This document shows, one piece after another, positions 30,284-42,243 of a DNA stretch of 64,000 bases (position 1 is its first letter; every line of letters begins with the position of its first letter). The stretch spans positions 1,550,001 through 1,614,000 of the forward strand of contig NC_089393.1 in assembly GCF_003171515.1 (NCBI RefSeq), given 5' to 3'. This DNA comes from Pyrenophora tritici-repentis (Eukaryota > Ascomycota > Dothideomycetes > Pleosporales > Pleosporaceae). The notes under the pieces were generated by a model, which was not told where the DNA came from, did not search any database, and saw only the letters and a program-made list of their open reading frames with translations. A program made the translations under genes and the position numbers.

Positions 30284-33200
30284 CTACCCCAAAAGACTCA
30301 ACCTTTCAAACAACTTCACAACAGGTACCTCCCTCTTCTTGCCAACTTCCTGTAGACTATCCCAAAGCGTCGCATCTCCCCCAGTCGGTCTCATCGTCTC
30401 GCCATCCGCTCCAACTCCTACGATGCCATTCGCTCCCTCGGTCGCTATTGCCGCATCAGTTGCAGACGGATACATCTCTTTGACGGCATCCTGACATTTC
30501 TCTACAACTTCACGAACGGCGTTGGACACAGCGTCCGCACGTTCGCGCATACCCCTCCGTACCAAGCCTTCTACTAGACGCTGGATCTCATCTTGCATAC
30601 TGTTGATACGCTCGATGAGACGTTCGATGGAGTTTGTGAGATATTCTTCCTCATAAACAGTACCTTTTTTGCCTCGTGCGCGCTTACGTTCTTCACGGCG
30701 CTTGTTCTTGCTTGTCTTGCGCGTCGTGGTGGTATTAACAGTGCCAGTGGCATTGGTGTACCGTGTCATGAATGTGCCGCCTGAAGTTGTATCTGTAGGG
30801 GCGAGGGAGATATTGTCGGGGATGTTTGCGTCACCGCCGTCTAGCATGCCTTCGTAGAAAGCCATGGGGTCTTCTGCTTTTTTGGCACGCAGGTCTTTGA
30901 GACGGGGCACTTGGGCTTGGAGCTGGCCTTTCATTTCGGCGAGGAATTCCGTCATGTCTGCACTGCGTTCAATGAGACCGGGGTCAACGACTGAGGTTAT
31001 GAGGTCAGGTTCGCGGCGCAGTGTGACGGTGCGGATGGCTTCGGAGAAGTAGCAGCCGCGGCATAAGAGGCGTGCGGCGGATGATAGGTCGGAGAGATAT
31101 TCAAGTGTTATCGTGGACGCGGCGAGGTAGTCCTTTGACTCTGTGAGGCCTTCGGCGAGATCAGTGGCAATAGATGTGAGCTCCTCAGTCCCTACGTCTG
31201 CGAGGATAGCAGATGAGAGCGCTTCACGCCAAAGATTGGCTGACCGGTAACATGGCCAGGCGGATGCGTGATCGTTGAGATATTCATAAGCTAGTGCAGC
31301 TTCTTTGTTCTTGTTGTTTGTGCTCAAGAAGTCTGCATATAGACGCATGATTTCCTTCAAGCGGCTGTTGTCGTACTGGTACATGCTCAAAGCTTCAGGA
31401 TACAAGTCATGCTTCTGCACGTAGTCTTGTACCTCATCAAACGCTTGAAGATCTTTGAGATGCGTGAGTGCCTTTGCTCGACGGCCGAGCTGGTCATCAA
31501 TCTTGAACTTGCGACGAGTTTCGGGTAGGTCTTGCAAAGATTGTAGATGTGGCAGATACTCGCGTGGATCCTGGTGCACGTCAGAAATGTACAGATCACC
31601 TTCAATCACCTGGATTTACCTTTTGTGACTGTTGCGCTATAAGCAAGGCTAGATCGAGGTTATACAATCCTAGTGATGTATCATAGAGCTGATTGACATC
31701 TGCAAGGAAACAAATGTGCTCAGCAGCCTTGTCTGTAAGTGGGTCTCCAGATGCTGAAAGAGGTCAGTACAGCGAAAAGAGTTGGACATGTATGCATTAC
31801 CTTGCAGACGTCCTATCATAGCCAATCCTGTATCCAAAGCCGGTGGTGTCTTGGAAACGTGAGCTGTAATGATGTTTTGCAAATGAGCATCCTTGTACTG
31901 AGACTGCTCCAGTACAATAACAAATGCGTTGCAAATTCGGTTGACTTTGTTCTCCACTTGGTCATGCGAGAGCCGAGACTTGCTGTTGAGATCTTTCAAC
32001 TTCGACGTCTCCTTGTACATGGTTTCAGATACGTCCTCATTACGAAGTTGGGCTAGAAGCAAGTCGATATGCTCTATCTTCTTGATCTGCATAACGATCT
32101 TTTCGAGGCTTGTCATGAATCTTTCCGGGTCGTGGTCGTGAAGGATGTTGAAATCAACGCGCTGATTACGGCAGGCAAAGAAGGCCTCGTCGTATCGTTC
32201 CGCTTCGATACTTCGACGAATCGCAGCCAACACAAGTGCTCGGGGATATATAGTCTCCAGATTGCCCCTAGGCATCTGCAGTACTACAGAGTACGTAGTG
32301 GGCATGACTGTGACGATCTTTGCTCCTCTTTCGATGCTCCTACATCGCTCATCTTTCTGTGGTTCGTCTGCAGGTACCTCAAGTTCTAAATGACCTTAGC
32401 AAATTGATTCAGAAGAATCATTTCGGAACTTACCGTCTGCATCAGCAAGGTGAACGAACTTGAGTAGATGCTGGGTAGTTGTGAAGATGAGATGCGCAGT
32501 AGTAGCTACAAAAGAGGTGCAATTGCGAACCAGTATCTGTTCATTGACGTACAACACTCCGCTCTTAGTCAATCCAAACGCCAGCGTCTGCGATCGTTAG
32601 CTTTTATCGCTAATATATCAACAGTGAGCTTACTTGTCCTTCGAATTTGACAACCTGGACTTCGGGCGCAAATGAAGGAAATTTGTGCACAAGCGTGCTT
32701 TGGGGCGGCAGATCCGTTGTTGTCTCATCTATCACTACCTGGTGCAATGCACCGTTGTGGAATTCTGTGTATAGTATGCCATGATCCACACTGGAGAGTA
32801 GTAGGGCGGTGCTGTCAGCCTCCACAATAGGTCCTTGGGGGAGCAACATGTCTCCTTCAGAGCGCCATAGAGAGGCTTCATCTTCATCCCAGGAATCAGT
32901 TAGTACAAATATTTGCCCATCACCCGCAAATGTGACATGGCGCGGTGAGTGGTCTTTGACTGCGCCGCTTCTCCACAGAAAGGCGGGCTTCAGAACAGGC
33001 CGCTTCTCCAAGTCAAGAGCATATACTGCAAGATCGCTGTCCGAGAGTACTGCCAAACGATTGCCAGATTTGGACAGCGCAACATTGACAGGTATTGATT
33101 CAAGTGCCAAAGTATGCAGTGACATTGGAGGCGGTATATTGGCGACTCGCAGAGGTGTAAGTTTGAGAGACACTTATAGCAGTCAGGTCAAGTTACAGAA

Positions 33201-34493
33201 GTGGTACAAAGGTTACGACTTACAGCCGTCTATCGAAGCAACCATACCATAGTCGTTCGGCGGTGCGACTGAGCCAGCGGAAATCGTAGAAGCATACTCC
33301 AATACTTGGACGGCGCCTTGCATTCTGTCAGTCAACACTTAATGAACTTTGTTGATGAATTGCTTACCATGAGTTGAAAGTGCTACTGCCAGTGGGCGCT
33401 CAGAATGCCAGTTGCACGCGACAGTCCGTGATGCAGTCTCTGGGAAAGAAAGTTCTTGCTTAAGATAGTAGTGGTAATTGCTCATTGTCCACAGCTGTAC
33501 CTTGTTTTGATAAGATACAGCCAGTACGTTGGAGTCGCTATTCCACTTGAGAGTCAAAGGTGTTGTGAGGGCAGCAAGCTCTTCAGGGCTGAATCGAAGG
33601 TCGAACTCGCCGTGTCGTAGGCCGTTCCTCTCGAAGAATACCACTTCAATCTTGTCGGAGGTACGACGAATGCTTGCAATCAAATTGCCTGATGGCCGCC
33701 AGCTAAGAGCTCCCTCAAGACCATCAACGGGCTCGCTAACACTGTCTAGCTGTCCTTCGCGGGAATATACTCTGATCATGCGACGACGTTCCTCTTCGAC
33801 TTTGCTCACCGCAAACCAGGCACCATCGCCTCTCCAGCTGATGGTAATGGAACGATCATCTAAAGGACTCAGTACGCCCTCGTCGACCGTCTCTGGTACA
33901 GTAGGATCCTGAAGTGCTCTTGCACGTTTGCCTTTGAATTGCGTCTCTTTCTTTCCCCATCCCACAGACACGTGACTGGATGCATTGACATCTTCCGGAG
34001 TGAGGTTGAGGCTTGCTATGTTTTCGATATCGCGACTCATCAATAATAATGTGTCCGCGAGTGTGGTGATGGCAAGGAGTTCCTCATCAGGCGACCATGC
34101 GGCTGCAGAAATTCCAACGTCAACCGAGCCTACGATTTCAACAAGCTCTTCGGTAGAAATTTGATTTTCTCTGACGAGAACAATGTCTCCTCCGGCCAGT
34201 ATTAGACATGTTGTAGCCGTATCGGCAAAGTGGTGCAGACTCAGGATTGAGTCATGGGTAAGCGAGGGCAGTGGACATGGCGCATCCCACGATGCAATAC
34301 TCTCCAGCTTTTCCTCACCACTGGTACGTGTGTGATGCAGTCTTTTAAGTTCGATGGTCGCACGTGATTCAGAGGGACCGAAGGCGCATACCAGTGCATT
34401 TGAGGCGGCGTCCCAGGCAGTCGCAGTTAGCGGAAGTGGCTCCTCTCCGGCAAATCGCAGGAGCGATCTACCCACGATGTTAAGATTTCGCAT
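30284..34493 (-). CDS. ELP1: Elongator complex subunit 1
   Basis: The spliced protein has 1305 residues from exons 34493-33368, 33316-33224, 33172-32634, 32587-32434, 32385-31801, 31753-31620 and 31570-30284; the six introns are 46-51 bp. Elp1 is the scaffold of Elongator, which places the cm5-type modification on wobble uridine of tRNAs. The start MRNLNIVGRSLLRF is the family's conserved N-terminus, so the upstream in-frame ATG at 34550 is not used. WD40-like propellers fill the N-terminal half (ISAAAWSPDEELLAI, ISWRGDGAWFAVSK, GALSWRPSGNLIAS), followed by the IKI3 helical repeats (YNLDLALLIAQQSQKDPREY). A basic patch at about 1160-1182 (KNKRREERKRARGKKG), just before the dimerisation helices, matches the tRNA-binding segment. 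The length is normal (yeast 1349). Confidence 0.96.
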
Positions 34494-34968
34494 CGCCGTA
34501 GTATCATGGGGTTGAAGATTGTCAGTCAGAGGTGTGAGTTTTGCGCCCAATCAGTCGGGCTAGGTATGAGTGGTCGCGAATTTTTGGTGATGCTAGCGCC
34601 GAACTTCTAACTTACCGAACGGTAATGCATCACATCATCAGAGTCAGGTGAGGTGTTGCAGAGCTAGCTTTCGAGACGACCACTGCCAGTCAACGTCCTA
34701 TCTATACCGTCGTCCACTGCCCTGCTGTGCACGGTGTGAACATCTTTCAAATGAAATTCGCTAATCGCAAAGTGGCAGATCAGTGCTCGTCATCGCAATG
34801 CACGACATCGTGACTTCATGCACAGCACATATTGACGTTTCGTGAGAGACAGACAATGAAATTGATGCTGTAATGTCTATATATCCGTCCGAAAGACTCT
34901 CTGATCTTCTACAGATGCCCTGTCCGTCCAATGTCCGAAAGCCATGTCCACGCTCCAGGTGAATGCAT
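34494..34968. other. ELP1 promoter and COX8 3' region
   Basis: Both neighbours are on the minus strand, so this spacer holds the ELP1 promoter and the COX8 terminator. No additional gene or repeat is visible. Confidence 0.6.
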
Positions 34969-35314
34969 TTATTTGTTCTTCTTGGTTTGCCAAACTGTAA
35001 TGACGCTGTTGTCAGTTCTGGAAATGCAAAAGCGAGAGTGCGAAGTCGTGTCTCACCAGCAAGGAGGAAGGGAAGGGAGAATCCGGTAGCTGTCTCAATT
35101 AGCGGATGTCGTGCCATTGAAGACTCCAAAGCTCACCCATGAAGCCCCAGTACTTGAATGCGAAGCCCCTCTTCAGCGGGTCAAAGGGCAAGTTGCTGCG
35201 CGGGCCCTCGGGGTAGTGGTATGGGCTGCCGAGCTGGGCGCGGGTGGATTGGAAGCCGCGGCGGGCGACGAGAGTTGGGGCCGAGGCGGCGCGGAAGGTA
35301 GCACGGGCGAGCAT
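34969..35314 (-). CDS. COX8: Cytochrome c oxidase subunit 8 (mammalian COX7C homologue)
   Basis: The precursor has 78 residues from exons 35314-35137, 35089-35057 and 34994-34969; introns are 47 and 62 bp. The middle exon is only 33 bp. Residues 1 to about 25 are a basic mitochondrial presequence (MLARATFRAASAPTLVARRG). The mature part starts near YHYPEGPRSNLPFDP, the family signature, then KYWGFMATGFSLPFLLAVWQ forms the single inner-membrane span, ending in QTKKNK. It is a structural subunit of respiratory complex IV. The total length equals that of the yeast precursor. The tiny exons are easily missed by automatic prediction, but all junctions stay in frame and restore the conserved span. 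Confidence 0.93.
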
Positions 35315-35609
35315 CTTGCGAAATCAGTACCTGGAGCAATTGAAGGGGTATATGGGCATACTTTTGCTGGGTGGTAGAGTGGAGAGGTTGCGGAGGTCAT
35401 TGGTATGCTGCGTCGCTCCTGGCGCCATCGATGTCAGTCTTGGCGATACCGATAGGGTCCGTGCATCCATGTATCCGTCATAAACCTTTTTTGTCTCAAC
35501 GTTCGCGCCCTCCGGACTACTTGTCGCGCCGAACCCCCCAGGTCCCGACAGCCCGCTCTTACCTTCCACCCTAGCATACTACGCAAAAGCGGACAACAAC
35601 ACGCCCAAA
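35315..35609. promoter_or_regulatory. Divergent promoter between COX8 and MTR4
   Basis: Only 295 bp separate the two start codons, which point away from each other, so both promoters must share this stretch. No sharp TATA box is seen. Shared control of the two housekeeping genes is an inference. Confidence 0.6.
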
Positions 35610-38600
35610 ATGGACGACGATATGTTTGACGTCTTCGAGGGCGGCCCGTCCAAGGACGCTGCTCCCAGGAAGAACAAAAAGCGCCAGGCAAATGGCGATG
35701 TCAAATCGCCAATGCCGGTGGAGGACTCCGCCATGTCAGACGCGCCCACAGAGCAGCAAGATGGCACGAGTGAAGCGAAGAAGAAGCAAAAGCGCGATGC
35801 AGAGCCTGAGCCTATAGTCACGGATGATTTCGAGACGGAACAGTCGCGCGAGGTGGCCGCAGCTGCAGGACTACAGGCGCAATCACAAGAAGGCCAGGCA
35901 GTGGTGCTTTCGCATCAGGTGCGCCATCAGGTCGCCCTTCCGCCCGACTACGATTATGTCCCCATCAACGAGCACAAGCCTCCGCAGGAGCCGGCCCGCA
36001 CCTGGCCCTTTACCCTAGATCCTTTCCAGCAGGTCTCTATCGCGTCCATACAGCGTAACGAGAGTGTTTTAGTCTCAGCGCATACCTCAGCTGGAAAGAC
36101 AGTGGTAGCAGAATACGCCATTGCGCAATGTCTGAAGAACAACCAGCGAGTCATCTACACTAGTCCTATCAAGGCGCTGAGCAACCAAAAGTACCGAGAG
36201 TTCATGGCAGAGTTTGGCGATGTCGGTCTCATGACGGGTGATGTCACCATTAACCCGACTGCGACCTGTTTGGTCATGACTACTGAGGTACGTGCAAGTG
36301 TAGGCCGTGACGGACATGACTAATTTTTTCTTCTAGATTTTGCGCTCTATGCTGTACAGAGGTTCCGAGATCATGCGCGAGGTAGCCTGGGTCGTATTCG
36401 ACGAGGTACATTACCTGCGCGACCCAGCGAGAGGTGTCGTGTGGGAGGAGACTATCATCTTGCTCCCTGACAAGGTCCGCTACGTCTTCCTCTCCGCCAC
36501 CATTCCGAACGCCATGCAGTTTGCAGAATGGATCACCAAAAACCACAGCCAGCCATGCCACGTCGTCTACACCGATTTTCGCCCGACTCCGCTACAACAT
36601 TACTTCTTCCCCGCCGGCGCAGAAGGCATACACTTGGTAGTGGACGAGAAGGGTGTGTTTCGCGAAGAGAACTTCCAAAAGGCCATGTCATCCATCGCAG
36701 ACAAGGCCGGCACCGATTCCAAGGACTTCCTAGCCAAACGCAAGGGCAAGGGCAAGGACAAGAAGACCAACACAGGCGGCAACAAGGACCAGACGGATAT
36801 CTACAAGATTGTCAAGATGATCATGGTCAAGAGCTACAATCCAGTCATTGTCTTCAGCTTCAGCAAGAGGGAATGCGAGAACTATGCGCTCGCCATGAGC
36901 TCGCTCGCATTCAACGACGACTCGGAAAAGGCCATGGTGACAAAGGTCTTCAACAGCGCCATCGAGATGTTGTCAGAGGAGGACCGACAGTTGCCCCAGA
37001 TCCAGCACATCTTGCCCCTGCTCCGAAGAGGTATCGGTGTTCATCACTCCGGACTGCTGCCCATCCTAAAGGAGACGATTGAGATTTTGTTCCAGGAGGG
37101 TCTGATCAAAGTGCTGTTTGCGACCGAGACCTTCTCCATTGGACTCAACATGCCGGCGAAGACTGTTGTATTCACCAGTGTGCGCAAGTTTGATGGAGTA
37201 GCTCAACGATGGGTGACACCTTCCGAGTTCATTCAGATGTCTGGTCGTGCTGGACGTCGTGGTCTCGATGATCGTGGTATTGTCATTATGATGATCAACG
37301 AGCAGATGGAGCCTGCTGTGGCTAAGGAGATTGTGCGCGGACAACAGGACAACCTGAACTCTGCTTTCCACTTGGGCTACAACATGATTCTCAACCTTAT
37401 GCGAGTAGAGGGCATTTCTCCCGAGTTCATGTTGGAGAGGTGCTTCTTCCAGTTCCAAAGTACAGCTGGTGTCTCTCATCTGGAAAAACGTGAGTTGGTA
37501 TCTTCCTACTTTGCACACAACCGCTAATAGTACTGCAGAACTTGAGGAGCTCGAGCACGAAAAGGCAAACACCAACATTGTCGATGAGCCGGCTATCAAG
37601 GAGTATTATAACCTGCGACAGCAACTCGACGCCCATACCAAGGACATGCGCGATGTCATCATGCAGCCGACATACTGTTTACAATTTCTGCAGGGTGGCC
37701 GCCTAGTCAAGATCAAGTACAAGGACTTCGACTTTGGCTGGGGCGCGGTAGTAGCGTTCACACCTCGCAAGGGAAACAAGGGCGAAATTTTCCCGCCTCA
37801 CGAGTCCTACATAGTCGATGTTCTGCTACCGGTTGCGAGCGACACCAAGTTTGCGCCAGCAGTGAATGACGGATTGCCCCCTGGCGTCCGGCCACCAACA
37901 GCTGGCGACAAGGGCAAGATGGAGGTTGTTCCTGTGGTGCTAAACTGTATCGAATCGATTGGCCATCTCCGTGTATTTTTGCCAAATGAGCTTAAGTCGG
38001 CGGAGCAGAGGAACAATGTTCGCAAGGCGCTGGCTGAGGTCAAGAAACGTTTCCCAGACGGAATCGCCATTCTGGATCCCATTGAGAACATGAACATCAA
38101 GGACGACAGCTTCAAGAAGCTTCTCAGGGTACGTACCACACTCGCTGAATTGGATTTGCGATTGAAAACTAACACTATGAAGAGGATCGAGGTGCTAGAA
38201 TCCCGGCTGCTCACAAACCCTCTCCACAACTCGCCGAGGCTACCTGAGCTATACAGCCAATACGCACAGAAGATTGCGATTGGCGAGAAGATCAAGAACG
38301 TTCGCAAAGAGATTGCGAATGCGTTATCCGTCATCCAACTGGACGAGCTGAAGAGCAGGAAACGTGTGTTGCGACGACTTGGCTTCATCGACGAGGCCGA
38401 TGTGGTGCAGCTAAAGGCCAGGGTTGCTTGCGAAATCAGCACAGGTGACGAGCTTGTTCTGAGCGAGCTACTTTTCAACCGTTTCTTCAATGAACTGACA
38501 CCTGAGCAGTGCGCGGCCTGTCTCAGCTGTTTCATCTTCGAAGAAAAGACGCAGGAGGTGCCGGCGCTCAAAGAAGAGCTCGCCAAGCCTTACCGCGAGA

Positions 38601-38980
38601 TCCAGCAGCAAGCCAGGGTTATCGCGAAAATGTCACAGGAGAGCAAGCTCGCGGTCAACGAGGAAGAGTACCTCAAGACATTCAAGTACGAGCTGATGGA
38701 AGTCGTCTACGCATGGTCCAAGGGGGCTACCTTTGCTCAAATCTGGTACGTTTCGCTATGGCTTTTGCCGTGTCAAGTATTAATACTAAGCGCTCGCAGC
38801 AAAATGACGGACGTATACGAGGGCAGTCTTATTCGCCTCTTTAGACGACTAGAGGAGCTTCTTCGGCAAATCGCACAAGCGGCCAAAGTCATGGGCAGCG
38901 AAGAGCTCGAGCAGAAGTTCACGGCGTCACTCGAGCTTGTGCGCAGGGATCTAGTGGCCGCGCAGTCCCTGTATCTCTAA
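35610..38980 (+). CDS. MTR4: ATP-dependent RNA helicase of the TRAMP/exosome pathway
   Basis: The spliced protein has 1054 residues from exons 35610-36287, 36337-37489, 37539-38128, 38183-38745 and 38800-38980. It unwinds RNA in the nucleus and feeds it to the exosome. After a disordered acidic N-terminus come Walker A AHTSAGKT (157-164), motif Ia [15 protein letters not shown], motif II DEVH (248-251), [45 protein letters not shown] and motif [12 protein letters not shown] (528-535 for SGRAGRRG), then the arch/KOW region and the C-terminal DSHCT domain ([20 protein letters not shown]). Introns 3 and 4 are each 54 bp, and intron 3 has no in-frame stop; conserved residues on both sides ([25 protein letters not shown]) show that they are spliced. 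The length matches yeast Mtr4 (1073). Confidence 0.97.
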
Positions 38981-39796
38981 TGTTTGGATCGCAGCTCCTC
39001 ATCCGCCGCATACATGGGGTCTTTGAGTACCGGAATGGTAAGGGAAAAACACTGTTTGGAGACTTCAAGCCGCCAAGTATACGTGCATACCAGGGCTAAT
39101 AATCATGTGGCTAGCATTATGTAAAGAATGAGGGCGTATATTGCGGAGTCTATGGCAGTTCAAGGTTCGGCAGGTAAGTGCGGGACAGAAAAGGCGTTCT
39201 TCTCGATGCAGCTAGAAGCATAGCGCCACTCGTCCTGCGCCTGCAGGTGTGTCAGGCGCATGCAAGGAGCATTTTGGCGCGGTGCTTCTGAAAAAGAAGT
39301 CGCTGAAAGATGTGTCCTGGATAGAAATTTGACTAGATCTGATACCGTGGGCGTGTACCAGCCAGCACGGTTGACGATCCCCCCTGCTCAGCCTTTCAGC
39401 CTGTGTGTGTTACCAAATGTCATGATGAATGCCGCTACAAGCGCGGCAAGTGCAGCACCCGACGATGTGATTGTGAGACATGCCGATATGGAAGCACTGA
39501 CCCTAGAGGTGAAAGGTGCATTTTTTTTGGTCTGGCTGGCATCTGTGACGTGTGACGCGATTGGTCGGCGGAGCGGGTTCCAAGGTTTGGCCCATGCGCC
39601 TTTTGTTAGTTAGCACAGAGCATCTCACAACACTCAGCACCCAGCACCCAGCACCCGACGCCCGACCCACCGACACCGCACTCAACCGTTGACACTCCAC
39701 AACCTCTCTTCCCTTGCAGCTTCGTCCAGGCACCGCTATCTGCCCTCCAGCACAGCACGCCTGCCTCTTGACTGCGTTTTCCGCCCATTCGTCGTC
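38981..39796. other. MTR4 3' region and STS1 promoter
   Basis: Plus-strand ORF 39260-39613 has no recognisable feature. A short C-rich repeat (cacccag, three to four copies at about 39633-39656) lies in the probable 5' leader of STS1. No other feature is seen. Confidence 0.5.
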
Positions 39797-40783
39797 ATGA
39801 ATGTGCAATACCAGGCCTTCACGCCCCCTCACCTTTTGAACAACACTCGCCGCTCCCCTACCCGCAACAGTAGGTCGACTCACTACCACAACCCTCAACC
39901 TTGGTGTACTAACCTTTGGACAGTCTCCTCCCTTTCCTCGACCATGTCTGGCCGCAAGCGCAAAGCCGAGGACGATGGAAGCGCCGGCGATGACGACCGC
40001 ATGAGTGCATCGCCATCCGCCTCTCCCGCCGTCCTGCCCCGACCAGCGCCGCGTGGCATGAAGCGCATGCGCACCAATATCTCGGGGCGACCACTCCCGC
40101 TCCCTCGCCTCCTCGAAACACTCAGTCCTGACGACATGCGAAACTTGCTACAGTCCATCTGTCAGCGCCACCCTGACATCAGCAACGAGATTGTCACAAC
40201 CGCCCCGCGACCCAGCATACAGTCGACGCTGGAGGTCTTGGCCAAGTACGAAGCCTCGTTCCAGGCAGCCTTCCCCTTTGGCGGCCGAGCCTCGTCAGAC
40301 TACGCATACAACCGGGTACGACAACAGCTCGACGAGTTACTAGACTCTCTAAAGGACTTTACGCCTCACTTCCTTCCACCCAACGAACAGCAGCCTGCCA
40401 CCTCCCTAACCTTCCTTGATGGCGCCACCAACATTATCCACCGACTCCCCAACTGGGACACCTTTCAGCACAACCGACACAAGCAGGAGGCATACGAGGA
40501 GATGGCCAAGGCTTGGGCAATGGTCATCCAGGAAGCAGCCAAGAAGGCTGGCGGAATTCAACTGCAATATGGCGGATGGGATGAGAAGATTGCAAAGCAC
40601 AATGAGATCTCGGGCGGAAAGATGCAGGAAGCCGTCAACGAGCTGCGAGGGGGTCTGGGCTGGATGGGTGCAGAGACGTCCAACTCTGCAGCCGGTGCAC
40701 CCGCAGACGCCATGTCTATCCGACAACAGCTTTTGAGTGGTAACTACGGTGCCGGTTCGCCCGCAAGCATAGGCGCCTGGTAG
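39797..40783 (+). CDS. STS1: Nuclear proteasome tethering factor STS1/Cut8
   Basis: The protein has 310 residues from exons 39797-39869 and 39924-40783. The 54-bp intron (donor GTAGGT, TACTAAC branch site, acceptor GACAG) is chosen because the first exon encodes [14 protein letters not shown] and RRSPTR, matching the short N-terminus of fungal orthologues; starting at the later ATG (39944, [10 protein letters not shown]) would lose it. Sts1/Cut8 anchors the 26S proteasome in the nucleus. Conserved segments are RKRKAEDD (basic nuclear sign), [81 protein letters not shown] and [18 protein letters not shown]. The length is typical. Loss of lysines in the N-terminus was not assessed. Confidence 0.94.
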   Translation: MNVQYQAFTPPHLLNNTRRSPTRNSRSTHYHNPQPWCTNLWTVSSLSSTMSGRKRKAEDDGSAGDDDRMSASPSASPAVLPRPAPRGMKRMRTNISGRPLPLPRLLETLSPDDMRNLLQSICQRHPDISNEIVTTAPRPSIQSTLEVLAKYEASFQAAFPFGGRASSDYAYNRVRQQLDELLDSLKDFTPHFLPPNEQQPATSLTFLDGATNIIHRLPNWDTFQHNRHKQEAYEEMAKAWAMVIQEAAKKAGGIQLQYGGWDEKIAKHNEISGGKMQEAVNELRGGLGWMGAETSNSAAGAPADAMSIRQQLLSGNYGAGSPASIGAW

Positions 40784-41570
40784 AAACAAAACTATCATGT
40801 ATCTGAACACTACGCTGTTGAGATACCTCTAAAAACGGCCTCTTCGACCTTCCATCACCACTATCGATCCCACGCATCCTTCAACAACCCCATCCAGTAT
40901 TCTTACCATGGCCATCTTCCAACACTTACGGCCTGGTCCATAACAGCGATTGATACCATTGCATGGAGGTATATTCCCATGATAACGACTGCATAGCGTT
41001 TTCTTTCCAGTCTTTGTTCACGTACTATAAGCATCTTGTCGGACTCGGACGGTGGGGAGAGGGCTTTCGATGTAAACAGGCGTTCACTCCAGCATTATCC
41101 TGAACACTTGCACTTTGTCCCCTTTTTGGTCTTTTATTTTGCGTCCTTGCCGGTTAATGGTTTTCTTTGTTATTAGTACAACATCATCCTCATATCATGT
41201 ATTTCCAAATGGCAAAACCAACCAACGGATTGCAGGCTCTCTCTTGTGTATGGATTACAACTTTTTCCTTGTGTATGGGTTGGGTCCCGTGCGGGTGGGG
41301 ATGCATTGGACTCTAGAAGGTACATGGATGGATGCATGGATAGGTACGGCACGTGCGGATAGGCAGGCATGCTGGCAGGACGGAATGGGAAACCCAGTAG
41401 GAGTAACGGCGAAAGAATAGACTATTTGTGTATATATTTTCGTTGGCTAATTGTAGCTTTTCGCGCTGTTTGACTGGCTTGTTTGTTCTTTGGGGATGTG
41501 TGAGATGTATTGTGTAATATGAATTGCACTTGCCGCTTTGACTGTTGGTGGATCAGGGAGGCGACAGGTG

Positions 41571-41828
41571 TTTCACATGGGTATTACGCAGGAATATGGC
41601 TAAACAGAATGCTGCGCTTGCCCTAGATGCCACTCAAAAGGTAGATGTGGGAAAGTTTGGTTCGACTCTCGGTAGCAAGTTGCTTCACACGGGTATACGC
41701 AGAAACGTAGCTACCAAGAACACTGCGCTTGTCGTCCAGATGCTGCATCTGGGAACGCTTTGATTCGTCTCTCGATAAACCAAGTGAGCGACTGTTACTA
41801 TATACAGGCATTACGCAGAAACTTGGCG
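41571..41828. repeat. Degenerate tandem repeat, period about 112 bp
   Basis: A unit starting ttcacatgggtattacgcag (41571) recurs at about 41683 (cttcacacgggtatacgcag) and in part at about 41797 (tatacaggcattacgcag). Later blocks also match (ctgcgcttg, ttcgactctcg against ttcgtctctcg). Copies differ at many positions. The origin is unknown. Confidence 0.6.
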
Positions 41829-41849
41829 AGCTAGAGGAGTATCGTGGTA

Positions 41850-41964
41850 CCACTTAGGTGTCATTAAATACTTGACAGTGTGGGTAAGCACCTAATAGGC
41901 GTGTTTAGCGACTACAGTGGCCCCAACACACTAGTATGTTAAGTATTTTATGACACCCAGGTGG
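41850..41964. mobile_element. 115-bp MITE with TA target duplication
   Basis: The ends (ccacttaggtgtcattaaat and, inverted, ccacctgggtgtcataaaat) pair over about 28 bp with four mismatches. Both sides are flanked by TA (41848-41849 and 41965-41966). Size, termini and TA duplication fit a Tc1-mariner-derived MITE. Its termini do not match those of the Fot1 element in this window, so a different transposase must have moved it. Confidence 0.7.
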
Positions 41965-42243
41965 TAACTACTGTGGTTAAGGCAAAATGGCTCGGTTCCT
42001 TGCATATTACGGCTTACGCGGTGACACAAAGAGCACGTGAGGACGCGAGTTAGCGGCGCGACACGCTGCCCGAAGTGGTAATTAGGGTTTGGATCGCCCC
42101 CCCCCGCTCTCAACTGCACTTCTCCTCTTCGCTGTGCCACCTTGTGCCGTTAGCGTCTCGTGGGCGACCACAACACTCCATCGTCCCCCCGTCAACCGAC
42201 GTGTAAATGTTACACTACCACAAAGCTTCGCGACACGAGCGCT

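Larger units (their letters stand above)
40784..42243. other. Intergenic region with a tandem repeat and a MITE
   Basis: No gene is supported. The left half is the STS1 3' region. The right half contains a degenerate tandem repeat (41571-41828) immediately followed by a 115-bp MITE (41850-41964), then the promoter of the first DUF7918 gene. Confidence 0.6.

Noticed and set aside
39944..40783. STS1 starting at the ATG at 39944
   Set aside because: An upstream exon joined by a canonical intron restores the N-terminus seen in fungal relatives.
41655..41680. B-box-like ggttcgactct within the tandem repeat
   Set aside because: Flanking bases cannot form a T arm or acceptor stem, so it is not a tRNA gene.
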